A stretch of DNA of 64,000 nucleotides from Kineosporiaceae bacterium (GTDB lineage Bacteria; Actinomycetota; Actinomycetes; Actinomycetales; Kineosporiaceae). A program made the position numbers and the translations under genes. The notes below the pieces were generated by a model. It was not told where the DNA came from. It was given only the letters and a program-made list of their open reading frames with translations, and made no database searches. The DNA is taken from the NCBI GenBank assembly GCA_016794595.1, contig JAEUJN010000008.1, positions 1 to 64,000 on the forward strand. The letters run 5' to 3'. This document shows, piece after piece, positions 27,656-36,056 of the stretch. Position 1 is the first letter of the stretch. Every line of letters starts with the position of its first letter.

Positions 27656-28360
27656 GTGCTCGTGGTCGGATTCCCCGCGGCGGCCTTCGCCACCAACTGT
27701 TACCTGCTCGCCCCCGCAGCCGGGGAGGAGTGTCTGATCGTCGATCCCGGGATCGGGGTGCTGGACACCCTGGCCGAGGTGCTGGCCGAGTACCGGCTGC
27801 GCCCGGCGGCGGTGCTGCTCACCCATGGCCACGCCGACCACGTCTACTCGGTCACCCCGGTGTGCGGGGCGCACGGCGTCCCGGCCCTGATCCACGGCGA
27901 GGACGGCTACCGGCTCGCCGACCCGCTGCGCACCCTCGACCCCGAGCTGGTCAGCATGCTCGAGCAGCAGTTCGGCTCCGCGGCCAGCTGGACCGAACCC
28001 GACGACGTCCGGCTGGTCGCCGACGGTGAGAGGGTCGAGCTGGCCGGGCTGACCACGACGGTGATCCACGCACCCGGGCACACCGAGGGGTCGGTGATGT
28101 TCGACCTGGACCGGGTGCCCGACGGGGTGCCGGCCGACGGGGGCATCACGTCCACCCTGATCAGCGGGGACGTGCTGTTCGCCGGCAGCATCGGCCGGAC
28201 CGACCTGCCCGGCGGGGACCACGCGGCGATGATGCGCTCGCTGCGCACCAAGGTGCTCACCCAGCCGGACGGCGCCCTGGTCCTGCCGGGGCACGGCCCG
28301 GCGACCACGATTGCCCGGGAGCGAGCGAGCAACCCCTACCTGCTCGAGGCGAGAGGCTGA
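27656..28360 (+). CDS. MBL-fold metallohydrolase, glyoxalase II-like
   Basis: A 234-residue metallo-beta-lactamase-fold hydrolase. The metal motif is THGHADH, with HAPGHTEGS as the next His ligand, ISGDVLF as the bridging Asp and LPGHGPAT as the last His. It matches the Rv2581c position between cyclophilin and hisS. Hydroxyacyl-glutathione hydrolase or related thioester hydrolase activity is the usual prediction, but actinobacteria use mycothiol, so the natural substrate is open. hisS begins 6 bases after its stop. Confidence 0.88.
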   Translation: MLVVGFPAAAFATNCYLLAPAAGEECLIVDPGIGVLDTLAEVLAEYRLRPAAVLLTHGHADHVYSVTPVCGAHGVPALIHGEDGYRLADPLRTLDPELVSMLEQQFGSAASWTEPDDVRLVADGERVELAGLTTTVIHAPGHTEGSVMFDLDRVPDGVPADGGITSTLISGDVLFAGSIGRTDLPGGDHAAMMRSLRTKVLTQPDGALVLPGHGPATTIARERASNPYLLEARG

Positions 28361-28366
28361 TCGAGG

Positions 28367-29734
28367 ATGGCACGTCCCGCCCCGCTGTCCGGCTTCCCGG
28401 AGTGGTTGCCCGGCCAGCGCATGGTCGAACAGCAGGTGATCGACTCCCTGCGCGGCACGTTCGAGTCGTGGGGGTTCGCCCCGATCGAGACCCGTGCCGC
28501 CGAACCACTCGGTGAGCTGCTGCGCAAGGGCGAGATCGACAAGGAGGTCTACGTCCTGCGCCGGCTGCACGCCGAGGAGTCCGAGGCCGCCGGCACCGAC
28601 GCCACCGAGGCCGCCCGCCAGCTGGGGCTGCACTTCGACCTGACCGTCCCCTTCGCCCGGTACGTGCTCGAGAATGCCGGCAAGCTGCAGTTCCCCTTCC
28701 GCCGCTATCAGGTCCAGAAGGTCTGGCGTGGCGAGCGCCCGCAGGAGGGCCGATACCGGGAGTTCTGCCAGGCCGACATCGACATCGTCGGCGCCGGCGA
28801 GTTGCCGTTCCACCACGATGTCGAGATCGCGCAGGTGATGACCGAGGCGCTGGCGGCGTTGCCGGTGCCCCCCCTGACCCTGCAGCTGAACAACCGTCGC
28901 CTGATCGAGGGGTTCTACCTCGGCCTGGGCGCCGAGGACGTCCCCGCGGTGATGCGCGCGGTGGACAAGCTGGACAAGATCGGGCCGGACGGCGTCCGGG
29001 ACCTGCTGCTCGCCGCCGGTCTGAAGGACGGCGCCGCCACTGCCTGCCTGGAACTGGCGGGGATCGTCACCGCGGACAGTTCCTTCGCCGACCGCGTCGC
29101 CGCCCTCGGGGTGGAGCACGAGTTGCTGAACCAGGGCATCGCCGAGCTGGTCGCCGTGGTGGACGGCGCGGCCGACCTGGCCGGCGACCGGGTGCGGATC
29201 ACCGCCGATCTGCGGATCGCCCGCGGCCTGGACTACTACACCGGCACTGTCTACGAGACCCGGATGGAGTCCCTGGAGCACCTCGGCTCGGTCTGTTCCG
29301 GCGGACGCTACGAATCCCTGGCCAGCGACGGCGCGCACAGTTATCCGGGGGTCGGCATCTCCTTCGGGGTGACGCGCACCCTGGGACCGCTGTTCGCGCG
29401 TGGCAGGCTGAGCGCCAGCCGGGACGTGCCGACCTGCGTGGTGGTGGCGCTGCCGGAGGAGGCGATGCGCCCGGCCTGTGCCCGGGTGGCGGCCGCCCTG
29501 CGCCGGCGGGGGATCGCGGCCGAGGTCGCACCGTCCGCCGCCAGGTTCGGCAAGCAGATCCGGTACGCCGACCGGCGGGGGATCCCCTTCGTCTGGTTCC
29601 CGGGCGAGGGGCTGTCCGGCAGCGTCAAGGACATCCGCAGTGGGGAGCAGGTCGAGGCGGACGCCGCCGACTGGGCGCCGCCCGAGCAGGACCTGCGGCC
29701 CCGGATCGTGGTCACCGACTCTGACGGGGACTAG
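28367..29734 (+). CDS. hisS: Histidyl-tRNA synthetase
   Basis: A 455-residue class II synthetase. Motif 2 lies in YQVQKVWRGERPQEGRYREF, the histidine-binding region in RIARGLDYYTGTVYE, and CSGGRYESLA precedes motif 3. The anticodon-binding domain fills the last 100 residues. The N-terminal part (LLRKGEIDKEVYVLRRL) is the longer variant rather than the short QPKGT form of many bacteria. It follows the MBL gene by 6 bases and overlaps the opposing small gene by 4 bases. Confidence 0.95.
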   Translation: MARPAPLSGFPEWLPGQRMVEQQVIDSLRGTFESWGFAPIETRAAEPLGELLRKGEIDKEVYVLRRLHAEESEAAGTDATEAARQLGLHFDLTVPFARYVLENAGKLQFPFRRYQVQKVWRGERPQEGRYREFCQADIDIVGAGELPFHHDVEIAQVMTEALAALPVPPLTLQLNNRRLIEGFYLGLGAEDVPAVMRAVDKLDKIGPDGVRDLLLAAGLKDGAATACLELAGIVTADSSFADRVAALGVEHELLNQGIAELVAVVDGAADLAGDRVRITADLRIARGLDYYTGTVYETRMESLEHLGSVCSGGRYESLASDGAHSYPGVGISFGVTRTLGPLFARGRLSASRDVPTCVVVALPEEAMRPACARVAAALRRRGIAAEVAPSAARFGKQIRYADRRGIPFVWFPGEGLSGSVKDIRSGEQVEADAADWAPPEQDLRPRIVVTDSDGD

Positions 29735-29940
29735 CCCTCACCCGATCGAGGGGAGGGGACGGCGTCCGAGGGTGGACGGCACTCGGGGTCGGCACACGTG
29801 ATCGTCGTCCGCAGCCGGGTGTCCTCGCGCTGCTGGAGCCACTCGGCCTCACCACCGCAGGCCGGGCACGGCGCACCGAACAGCACGATGTCGAAGGCCA
29901 GCCCCGCCCGGATCCGGGACCGCTCGTCGAGGACCGACAC
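29731..29940 (-). CDS. Small zinc-ribbon-like protein
   Basis: A 69-residue open frame with CPAC and CADPEC pairs (about residues 25-28 and 49-54), the look of a small zinc ribbon. It runs from a divergent position next to the aldo/keto reductase gene back to the hisS stop. No strong ribosome site is visible. The codon pattern and the four cysteines make it plausible, but so short a frame could be chance. Function unknown. Confidence 0.5.
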   Translation of the reverse strand: MSVLDERSRIRAGLAFDIVLFGAPCPACGGEAEWLQQREDTRLRTTITCADPECRPPSDAVPSPRSGEG

Positions 29941-29971
29941 GCCGTGGTCATCGACGGCGATGATCGCCGAC

Positions 29972-30004
29972 TTGACAGGTCGGGAGGGCTCTCGGGCTTA
30001 TCGT
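29972..30004 (+). promoter_or_regulatory. Promoter of the aldo/keto reductase gene
   Basis: A perfect TTGACA -35 lies at 29972-29977. TATCGT at 29999-30004 could be the -10, but that spacer is 21 bases; GCTTAT at 29996-30001 gives 18. Either would start transcription close to the GTG at 30012, so the mRNA is probably leaderless. Confidence 0.45.
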
Positions 30005-30011
30005 GACCTGC

Positions 30012-30998
30012 GTGGAGAACCGCACACTCGGTCGAACCGGCCGATCCGTTGCCGTGGTGGGGCTGGGCTGCTGGCAGCTCGGCGCCGACTGGGGCCATGT
30101 GGAGGACCGCGACGCCCTGGCCATCCTGGACGCCGCGGCGAATGCCGGGGGCACCTTCTTCGACACCGCCGACGTCTACGGCGACGGTCGGAGCGAGCAG
30201 TTGATCGCCCGCTTCCGGGCGATCAGCCCGGAGGTGGAGGTCACCGTCGCCACCAAGGCGGGACGGCGAGCCGACCCCCACGTGGCCGAGGCGTTCACCC
30301 GGGAGAACCTGCGCGCCTGGGTCGATCGCAGCCGGGCGAACCTGCGCACCGACAGTCTCGACCTGGTGCAGTTGCACTGCCCGCCGCCCGGGGTCTACAC
30401 CGACGACGCGGTGTTCGAGGCGTTGGACGAGCTGGTCGCCGGTGGCAGCATCCAGGCGTACGGGGTCTCCGTGGAGACCTGTGAGCAGGCCCTGGCGGCG
30501 ATCGCCCGGCCGAATGTGGCCACCGTGCAGATCATCCTGAACGCCTTCCGGCTCAAGCCGCTGGACGAGGTGCTGCCGGCCGCGGTCGAGGCCGGGGTGG
30601 GCATCATCGCCCGGGTCCCGCTGGCCAGCGGGCTGCTGGCGGGGCGCTACGAGGAGTCGACGGTGTTCGGCCCGGACGATCACCGCACCTTCAACCGGGC
30701 CGGGGAGGCCTTCGACATCGGCGAGACCTTCGCCGGGGTGCCGTTCGACGTCGGGGTCAAGGCCGCCCGTGAGCTGGCCGAGGTCGTGCCGCCCGGGGTG
30801 TCGATGGCCGCCTTCGCGCTGCGGTGGGTGGTCGACCAGCCCGGGGTCAGCGTGGTGATCCCCGGTGCCCGCACCGCCCGGCAGTCCCGGTTCAACACCG
30901 AGGCCGCCGAACTCGACCCGCTGACGCCGGGGCAACTGGGCGCCGTCCGCGCGGTGTACGACCGGCACATCCGCCGGCACGTGCACGACCGGTGGTGA
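30012..30998 (+). CDS. Aldo/keto reductase
   Basis: A 328-residue NADPH-dependent oxidoreductase of the AKR barrel family. FFDTADVYGDGRSE carries the catalytic Asp and Tyr, VATKAG holds the Lys, and VQLHCPPP the substrate His. The NADP-binding end has VIPGARTARQ. I prefer GTG 30012 (VENRTLGRTG), which matches the usual family start and lies 7 bases after a TATCGT box; GTG 30003 is possible. The substrate is not predictable. It stands alone between hisS and aspS. Confidence 0.88.
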   Translation: MENRTLGRTGRSVAVVGLGCWQLGADWGHVEDRDALAILDAAANAGGTFFDTADVYGDGRSEQLIARFRAISPEVEVTVATKAGRRADPHVAEAFTRENLRAWVDRSRANLRTDSLDLVQLHCPPPGVYTDDAVFEALDELVAGGSIQAYGVSVETCEQALAAIARPNVATVQIILNAFRLKPLDEVLPAAVEAGVGIIARVPLASGLLAGRYEESTVFGPDDHRTFNRAGEAFDIGETFAGVPFDVGVKAARELAEVVPPGVSMAAFALRWVVDQPGVSVVIPGARTARQSRFNTEAAELDPLTPGQLGAVRAVYDRHIRRHVHDRW

Positions 30999-31021
30999 GC
31001 GGGACCTCACGCTTGCCCGCG

Positions 31022-31027
31022 TAGGAT
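31022..31027 (+). promoter_or_regulatory. -10 box of aspS (TAGGAT)
   Basis: TAGGAT is a common actinobacterial -10. The start site would fall near 31034, leaving a leader of about 27 bases that carries the AGGAAGGA ribosome site. No clear -35 is seen. Confidence 0.4.
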
Positions 31028-31060
31028 CGACGGACTCACTCCACAGGAAGGACTCCGTAG

Positions 31061-32830
31061 GTGTTGCGCACCCATCGGGCCGGTTCGTTGCGAGCCGACC
31101 ACACCGGACAGACCGTCACCCTCACCGGTTGGGTGGCGCGCCGGCGCGATCACGGGGGAGTCGCCTTCATCGATCTGCGGGACGCCTCGGGTACGGCCCA
31201 GGTCGTCGTGCGGGACGAGTCGGTCGCGGCGCACCTGCGCACCGAGACCTGTGTGCGGGTCACCGGTGAGGTGTCCCGCCGTCCGGAGGGCAACGAGAAC
31301 CCCTCGCTGGCCACCGGTGAGATCGAGGTGGTGGCCAAGGACGTCGAGGTGCTGGGCCAGGCGGCTCCGCTGCCCTTCCAGCTCGACGAGCACCTCGAGA
31401 TCGGCGAGGAGGCGCGGCTGCGGCACCGCTATCTCGACCTGCGCCGTCCGCGGCAGGCCGCAGCCCTCCGCCTGCGCAGCGAGGTCAACCGCGCTGCCCG
31501 GGATGTGTTGTACGCCAACGATTTCGTCGAGATCGAGACGCCGACCCTGACCCGCTCGACGCCCGAGGGAGCCCGCGATTTCGTGGTGCCGGCCCGGCTC
31601 TCGCCGGGGGCCTGGTACGCCCTGCCGCAGAGCCCGCAGCTGTTCAAGCAGCTGCTGATGGTCGCCGGGATGGAGCGTTACTTCCAGATCGCCAGGTGCT
31701 ACCGGGACGAGGACTTCCGGGCCGACCGCCAGCCGGAGTTCACCCAGCTGGATCTCGAGATGAGCTTCGTCGAGCAGGACGACGTGATCGGCCTGGCCGA
31801 GCAGATCCTGGCGGCGCTGTGGCGGCTGATCGGGCACGAGATCACCCTGCCGATCCCGCGGATGAGCTACGCCGAGGCGATGGCCCGGTACGGCACCGAC
31901 AAGCCGGACCTGCGCTTCGAGCTGGAGCTGACCGAGTGCACCGGTTTCTTCGCCGACACGCCCTTCCGGGTGTTCCAGAGCGAGTACGTCGGGGCGGTGG
32001 TCATGCCCGGCGGCGCCTCCCAGCCGCGCAAGACCCTGGACGCCTGGCAGGACTGGGCCAAGCAGCGGGGGGCCCGGGGCCTGGCCTACGTGCTCGTCGC
32101 CCCGGACGGTACCCTCGGCGGGCCGGTGGCCAAGAACCTCTCGGACGCCGAGCGGGCGGGCCTGGCCGCACACGTCGGCGCCGCGCCGGGCGACTGTGTC
32201 TTCTTCGCGGCCGGGGCGGCGGCGTCCTCGCGGGCGCTGCTGGGCGCCGTCCGGCTCGAGGTGGCTCGCCGGATCGGCCTGATCGACGAGTCGGCTCCCG
32301 ATCGACAGTGGTCGTTCGTCTGGATCGTCGATGCGCCGTTGTTCGAGCCGAGCGCCGCGGCGCGCGCCAGCGGGGACGTCGCGGTCGGGGCCGGGGCCTG
32401 GACGGCGGTCCACCACGCCTTCACCTCCCCGACCCCGGACTGGATCGATCGGTTCGAGGAGGATCCGGGCGCCGCGCTGGCCTACGCCTACGACATCGTC
32501 TGCAACGGCAACGAGATCGGTGGCGGCTCGATCCGTATCCACCGCCGCGACGTCCAGGAGAGGGTCTTCGCCCTGATGGGGCTGACCGCGGAGCAGGCGG
32601 CGGAGAAGTTCGGGTTCCTGCTGGAGGCGTTCAGGTACGGTGCGCCGCCGCACGGCGGGATCGCCTTCGGCTGGGACCGGATCTGCATGCTGCTGACCGG
32701 GGCCGACTCGATCCGGGACGTGATCGCGTTCCCGAAGTCCGGTGGCGGGTTCGACCCACTGACCGGCGCCCCGGCCCCGATCACCCCCGAGCAGCGCAGG
32801 GAAGCCGGGGTCGACGCCCCGCCGGCCTGA
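31061..32830 (+). CDS. aspS: Aspartyl-tRNA synthetase, probably non-discriminating (Asp/Asn)
   Basis: A 589-residue bacterial-type class II synthetase. The N-terminal OB domain binds the anticodon ([19 protein letters not shown]). Motif 2 is in [19 protein letters not shown], and motif 3 is GIAFGWDRI. Residue 31 is His; work on Pseudomonas AspRS linked His31 rather than Leu30 to the non-discriminating form that also charges tRNA-Asn for later amidation by GatCAB. I infer that form here. The GTG start follows AGGAAGGA. A 23-bp palindrome follows the gene. Confidence 0.95.
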   Translation: MLRTHRAGSLRADHTGQTVTLTGWVARRRDHGGVAFIDLRDASGTAQVVVRDESVAAHLRTETCVRVTGEVSRRPEGNENPSLATGEIEVVAKDVEVLGQAAPLPFQLDEHLEIGEEARLRHRYLDLRRPRQAAALRLRSEVNRAARDVLYANDFVEIETPTLTRSTPEGARDFVVPARLSPGAWYALPQSPQLFKQLLMVAGMERYFQIARCYRDEDFRADRQPEFTQLDLEMSFVEQDDVIGLAEQILAALWRLIGHEITLPIPRMSYAEAMARYGTDKPDLRFELELTECTGFFADTPFRVFQSEYVGAVVMPGGASQPRKTLDAWQDWAKQRGARGLAYVLVAPDGTLGGPVAKNLSDAERAGLAAHVGAAPGDCVFFAAGAAASSRALLGAVRLEVARRIGLIDESAPDRQWSFVWIVDAPLFEPSAAARASGDVAVGAGAWTAVHHAFTSPTPDWIDRFEEDPGAALAYAYDIVCNGNEIGGGSIRIHRRDVQERVFALMGLTAEQAAEKFGFLLEAFRYGAPPHGGIAFGWDRICMLLTGADSIRDVIAFPKSGGGFDPLTGAPAPITPEQRREAGVDAPPA

Positions 32831-32837
32831 CCCGGTG

Positions 32838-32886
32838 GTGAGAGTGCTGATTTCCCCCACTTCGTGGGGGAAATCAGCACTCTCAC
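32838..32886. repeat. Perfect 23-bp palindrome with TTC loop after aspS
   Basis: The arms 32838-32860 and 32864-32886 are exactly complementary around a 3-base loop. The arms are poorer in G+C (57%) than their surroundings. It lies 8 bases after the aspS stop and before the sulfur operon. It may act as a terminator, yet its length, perfection and base make-up also suit a dispersed palindromic element. There is no U-tract. Confidence 0.75.
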
Positions 32887-32963
32887 GTGTCCGGGTAGTG
32901 GCGGGGATCACCGACCGGGCAGGGTCTGCGGGGACTTAGCTCCCGGCCGCCGGCTGTCGATGC

Positions 32964-33003
32964 TGCATACCGTGCAGTACATGCAAGGCATGCACGAGAT
33001 GCA
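32964..33003 (+). repeat. Five TGCA tetramers at exact 9-base intervals
   Basis: TGCA begins at 32964, 32973, 32982, 32991 and 33000. The array covers the presumed start of the excisionase-fold/PocR regulator. Proteins with this small winged HTH fold (for example BldC) can bind direct repeats head to tail, so an iterated operator for self-regulation is likely. Confidence 0.6.
32968..32973 (+). promoter_or_regulatory. Possible -10 box (TACCGT) of the sulfur-operon regulator
   Basis: TACCGT ends 7 bases before the ATG at 32981, the leaderless pattern seen elsewhere in the window. It lies inside the TGCA array. Confidence 0.4.
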
Positions 33004-33727
33004 CAGCGCAGCGACATCGGCAGGGATGGTCCTGCCGAAGCTGCTCAGTGCGCAGCAGGTGCAGCTCCTGCTGCACGTCGATCGCTCAACGATCTACCGC
33101 ATGGCCGATGACGGCCGGCTGCCGGCGATCAAGGTCGGCAAGCAGTGGCGCTTCCCGCGGGAGTCGATCGAGGCCCTGCTCGCCGAGGGAGCAGCACCGG
33201 TGGCCGGGGCCGTCGACGGCCGGGCATCGGTCACGACCCTTGACGTCGTCCCGGTCCGGGTCTCCGACAGCGCGGACGCCCCGGGGGTCCCGGCCGAGAT
33301 CGCGGCCGCGGTCGGTCAGGTGGCCGCCGAGCTGCTCGGGGTGATGATGGTGATCACCGACATGGACGGGCACCCGGTGGCCCCGGTCGCCAATCCGTGT
33401 CCGTGGTTCGCCGATCGCCTTGGGGACCCCGGCCTGCTGGACACCTGCGTGGCCGAGTGGCGTCAGCTCGCCGACGACCCGGCCTTCGAGCCCCGGTTCC
33501 GCACCGGCCCCATGGGTTTCGAGTGCGCCCGGGTCTTCATCAGGTCGGGGACCTCCCTGGTCGGCATGGTGCTCGCCGGGGGAGTCGCCCCGGCCGGCAT
33601 CGAGGACCCGACCCTGTACCACCTGGACGACGAGCACCGTCGCCAGGTGCTCACCGCACTGCCCCGGGTGGCCGCAGCGCTGTCCCGGACGGATCGACGA
33701 GAACCTCGCGAAAGGGATGCACGATGA
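32981..33727 (+). CDS. Transcriptional regulator with excisionase-type HTH and PocR sensory domain
   Basis: About 248 residues; the start is uncertain (ATGs at 32960, 32981, 32999 and 33026 are in frame). I choose 32981 because a TACCGT box lies 7 bases upstream. The HTH is KLLSAQQVQLLLHVDRSTIYRM followed by KVGKQWRFPRESIEALL, the excisionase/MerR-like fold. The C-terminal 150 residues resemble PocR ligand-binding domains (CPWFADRLG, GFECARVFI, LVGMVLAGGVAP), with several cysteines that could sense a ligand or redox state. It overlaps the flavoprotein gene by ATGA and probably controls this sulfur operon. Confidence 0.82.
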   Translation: MQGMHEMHSAATSAGMVLPKLLSAQQVQLLLHVDRSTIYRMADDGRLPAIKVGKQWRFPRESIEALLAEGAAPVAGAVDGRASVTTLDVVPVRVSDSADAPGVPAEIAAAVGQVAAELLGVMMVITDMDGHPVAPVANPCPWFADRLGDPGLLDTCVAEWRQLADDPAFEPRFRTGPMGFECARVFIRSGTSLVGMVLAGGVAPAGIEDPTLYHLDDEHRRQVLTALPRVAAALSRTDRREPRERDAR

Positions 33728-34965
33728 AGCGGCTGTTGGTACTCGGTGGCGGGACTGCGGGCACGATGGCGGTGAACAAGCTGAGGCCCAGATTGTCCCC
33801 GCAGGAGTGGAAGATCACGGTCGTCGACCCCGACGAGGTGCACTACTACCAGCCGGGCTACCTGTTCATCCCGTTCGGGATCTACCAGCCCGACGAGGTG
33901 CGCAAGCCGCGAAAGCGCTTCCTGCCCAGCGGGGTCGACCTCGTGACGACCGAGGTCGACCGGGTGGTGCCGGAGGAGAACCACGTCCTGCTGACGGACG
34001 GCGTCCGCCTCGACTACGACTACCTGATCATCGCCACCGGGACCACGCCGCGCCCGGACCAGACCCCCGGGATGGACGACGAGTCCGTCTGGCGCGACAG
34101 CGTGCACGAGTTCTACACCTTCGAGGGTGCCTGCGCCCTGGCCGAGAAGCTGCGGGGCTGGGACGGTGGGCGGCTCGTCGTCCACATCACCGAGATGCCG
34201 ATCAAGTGCCCGGTCGCCCCGCTCGAGTTCACCTTCCTGGCCGACGCGTTCTTCACCGAGCAGGGCATGCGTGACCGGGTGGAGATCACGTACGTGACCC
34301 CGCTCGAGGGGGCGTTCACCAAGCCCGTGGCGAGCCGGTACCTGGGCGACATGCTCGACGAGCGCAAGATCGCGCTGGAGCCCGACTTCATGGTCGAGCG
34401 GATCGACCCGGAGACCAAGACCCTGGTCTCCTACGACGAGCGGGAGATCGGTTTCGACCTGCTGGTCACGGTGCCGCTGAACATGGGCTCGGACATGGTG
34501 GCGCGCTCGGGCCTGGGCGATGACCTGAACTACGTCGCAGTCGACAAGGAGACGTTGCTGTCGAAGAAATACGACAACATCTTCGCCATCGGGGACGCCA
34601 GCGACATCCCGGCGTCCAAGGCAGGTTCGGTGGCTCACTTCGCCATGGACCTGTTCCCGGAGAACTTCCTGCGCCACGTGCAGGGGCTGGCGATGCACGA
34701 GAAGTTCGACGGGCACGCCAACTGCTTCATCGAGACCGGGCACGGCAAGGGCCTGCTGATCGACTTCAACTACGAGACCGAGCCGCTGCCGGGCAAGTAC
34801 CCGCTGCCGGGGATCGGCCCCTTCAGCCTGTTGAAGGAGACCGAGATGAACCACTGGGGCAAGGTCATGTTCCGCTGGATCTACTGGAACATCCTGCTCG
34901 AGGGCAAGGAGCTGCCCGTCCCGGCCCTGATGTCGATGGCCGGAAAGATCCGGGAGGACGTGTGA
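33724..34965 (+). CDS. Sulfide:quinone oxidoreductase-like flavoprotein
   Basis: A 413-residue FAD/NAD-dependent disulfide-reductase-fold protein. The N-terminal FAD site is LVLGGGTAGT, YLIIATGT closes the first nucleotide domain, and NIFAIGDASDIP is the second FAD block. IKCPVAPLEF carries a cysteine at the place of a redox-active Cys of sulfide:quinone reductases; NCFIETG offers another. The C-terminus is amphipathic (WIYWNILLEGKELP), suiting a membrane-surface quinone enzyme. With DUF1641, TusE-like and DsrE-like partners downstream, oxidation of sulfide to carrier-bound sulfane sulfur is the best inference. Confidence 0.87.
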   Translation: MKRLLVLGGGTAGTMAVNKLRPRLSPQEWKITVVDPDEVHYYQPGYLFIPFGIYQPDEVRKPRKRFLPSGVDLVTTEVDRVVPEENHVLLTDGVRLDYDYLIIATGTTPRPDQTPGMDDESVWRDSVHEFYTFEGACALAEKLRGWDGGRLVVHITEMPIKCPVAPLEFTFLADAFFTEQGMRDRVEITYVTPLEGAFTKPVASRYLGDMLDERKIALEPDFMVERIDPETKTLVSYDEREIGFDLLVTVPLNMGSDMVARSGLGDDLNYVAVDKETLLSKKYDNIFAIGDASDIPASKAGSVAHFAMDLFPENFLRHVQGLAMHEKFDGHANCFIETGHGKGLLIDFNYETEPLPGKYPLPGIGPFSLLKETEMNHWGKVMFRWIYWNILLEGKELPVPALMSMAGKIREDV

Positions 34966-35699
34966 TGTCCACGGCCACAACGGGTCCCGCCACCCCGGCG
35001 GTCCCCGACGACGCCGCTCGGACGGCACAACTCGACCGGATCGAGACCAGCCTGGTCGCCCTGGCCGAGGAGGTCCACCAGCTGCGCGCCGAGCGTGACC
35101 GGTGGCGCGAACTGACCCACGAACTGATGCCCGTTGCCCAGGGCGCGATGAGCCTGGCCTCCCGGGAACTGGAGGACCTGAGCGGCGACGTCACCATCGA
35201 GGACCTGGCCCGCTTCGCCCGGACGGCAGCGCGCGCGCTGCCGCAGCTCGAAGCGCTGATGGCCCAGGTCGGCCCGGCCAGCGAGCTGGTGCACGAGGTC
35301 ACCTCGCTCACCGGGGCCGGCGTCGGTGCCTTGTCGGCGAGCCTGGCCAGGGCGGAGGAGAGGGGCTACTTCACCTTCGCCCGGGGCGGGGCTGCCATCC
35401 TCGACCAGGTGGTGGCCTCCTTCGGTGAGGAGGACCTGCGCGCCCTGGGCGCCAACGTCGTCCTGATCCTGGAGACGGTCAAGCAGATGACCCAGCCCGA
35501 GGTCATGCGCTTCCTCAGCCAGACCGTCGAGGAGGTCAAGGAGGACCACGGCCCGCCGCCGTCCACCCTCGCCCTGATCCGCCAGTTGCGCGATCCCCAG
35601 GTCCGCCGTGGCCTGGGCCGCGCCCTCACCGTGTTGCACGACTTCGGTGCCGCCACCAGTCGCACGACCCCAGCCGCCACCACCCCAGAGAAGGAATGA
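34965..35699 (+). CDS. DUF1641-family protein
   Basis: A 244-residue helical protein. The N-terminal part is a short coiled coil (IETSLVALAEEVHQLRAERDRW). The DUF1641 core spans about 120-200, with GGAAILDQVVASFGEEDLRALG and LETVKQMTQPEVMRFL. DUF1641 proteins often lie beside sulfide:quinone reductase or formate dehydrogenase genes and may anchor or assist those enzymes. The ATG overlaps the preceding stop (TGATG); a GTG three bases earlier is equally possible. Confidence 0.8.
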   Translation: MSTATTGPATPAVPDDAARTAQLDRIETSLVALAEEVHQLRAERDRWRELTHELMPVAQGAMSLASRELEDLSGDVTIEDLARFARTAARALPQLEALMAQVGPASELVHEVTSLTGAGVGALSASLARAEERGYFTFARGGAAILDQVVASFGEEDLRALGANVVLILETVKQMTQPEVMRFLSQTVEEVKEDHGPPPSTLALIRQLRDPQVRRGLGRALTVLHDFGAATSRTTPAATTPEKE

Positions 35700-35704
35700 G
35701 TTCG

Positions 35705-36019
35705 ATGCCCGTCACCACCCTCAACGGCAGGTCCGTTCACGTCAACGACGAGGGTTTCCTGACCGAGTACGACGAGTGGGACGAGGACCTGGCGAAGGTT
35801 CTCGCCGCCAACATCGGGGTCGACCTGACCGACGCGCACTGGAAGGTCATCCACTTCCTGCGCGAGGACTACAAGGCCCAGGGCGAGACCCCGACCACCC
35901 GGCGGGTGCAGCAGGTCGCCGGCATCCCGATCAAGGAGCAGTTCGTGCTGTTCCCCAAGAAGCCGGGCCGCAAGATGTCCTACATCGCCGGCGTCCCCAA
36001 GCCGCACGGTTGCGTCTGA
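35705..36019 (+). CDS. TusE/DsrC-family sulfur carrier protein
   Basis: A 104-residue DsrC/TusE protein, with an acidic start, the WDEDLAKVLA helix and the flexible C-terminal arm GVPKPHGCV. The penultimate Cys that carries sulfur is present. The second Cys of true DsrC, eleven residues before it, is Ser (MSYIAG), so this is a single-Cys TusE-like form. ATG 35705 is preferred over 35696 because AGAAGGA is then 9 bases away. It probably accepts sulfur from the oxidoreductase or the DsrE-like protein. Confidence 0.87.
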   Translation: MPVTTLNGRSVHVNDEGFLTEYDEWDEDLAKVLAANIGVDLTDAHWKVIHFLREDYKAQGETPTTRRVQQVAGIPIKEQFVLFPKKPGRKMSYIAGVPKPHGCV

Positions 36020-36056
36020 TCACTCGTAACCGATTCTCAGACAAGGAGATCCAGCC

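Noticed and set aside
32864-32980. A longer start for the excisionase-fold/PocR regulator at 32864
   Set aside because: That start lies inside the palindrome after aspS and the added residues have no likeness to the family. Starts from 32960 on are more credible.
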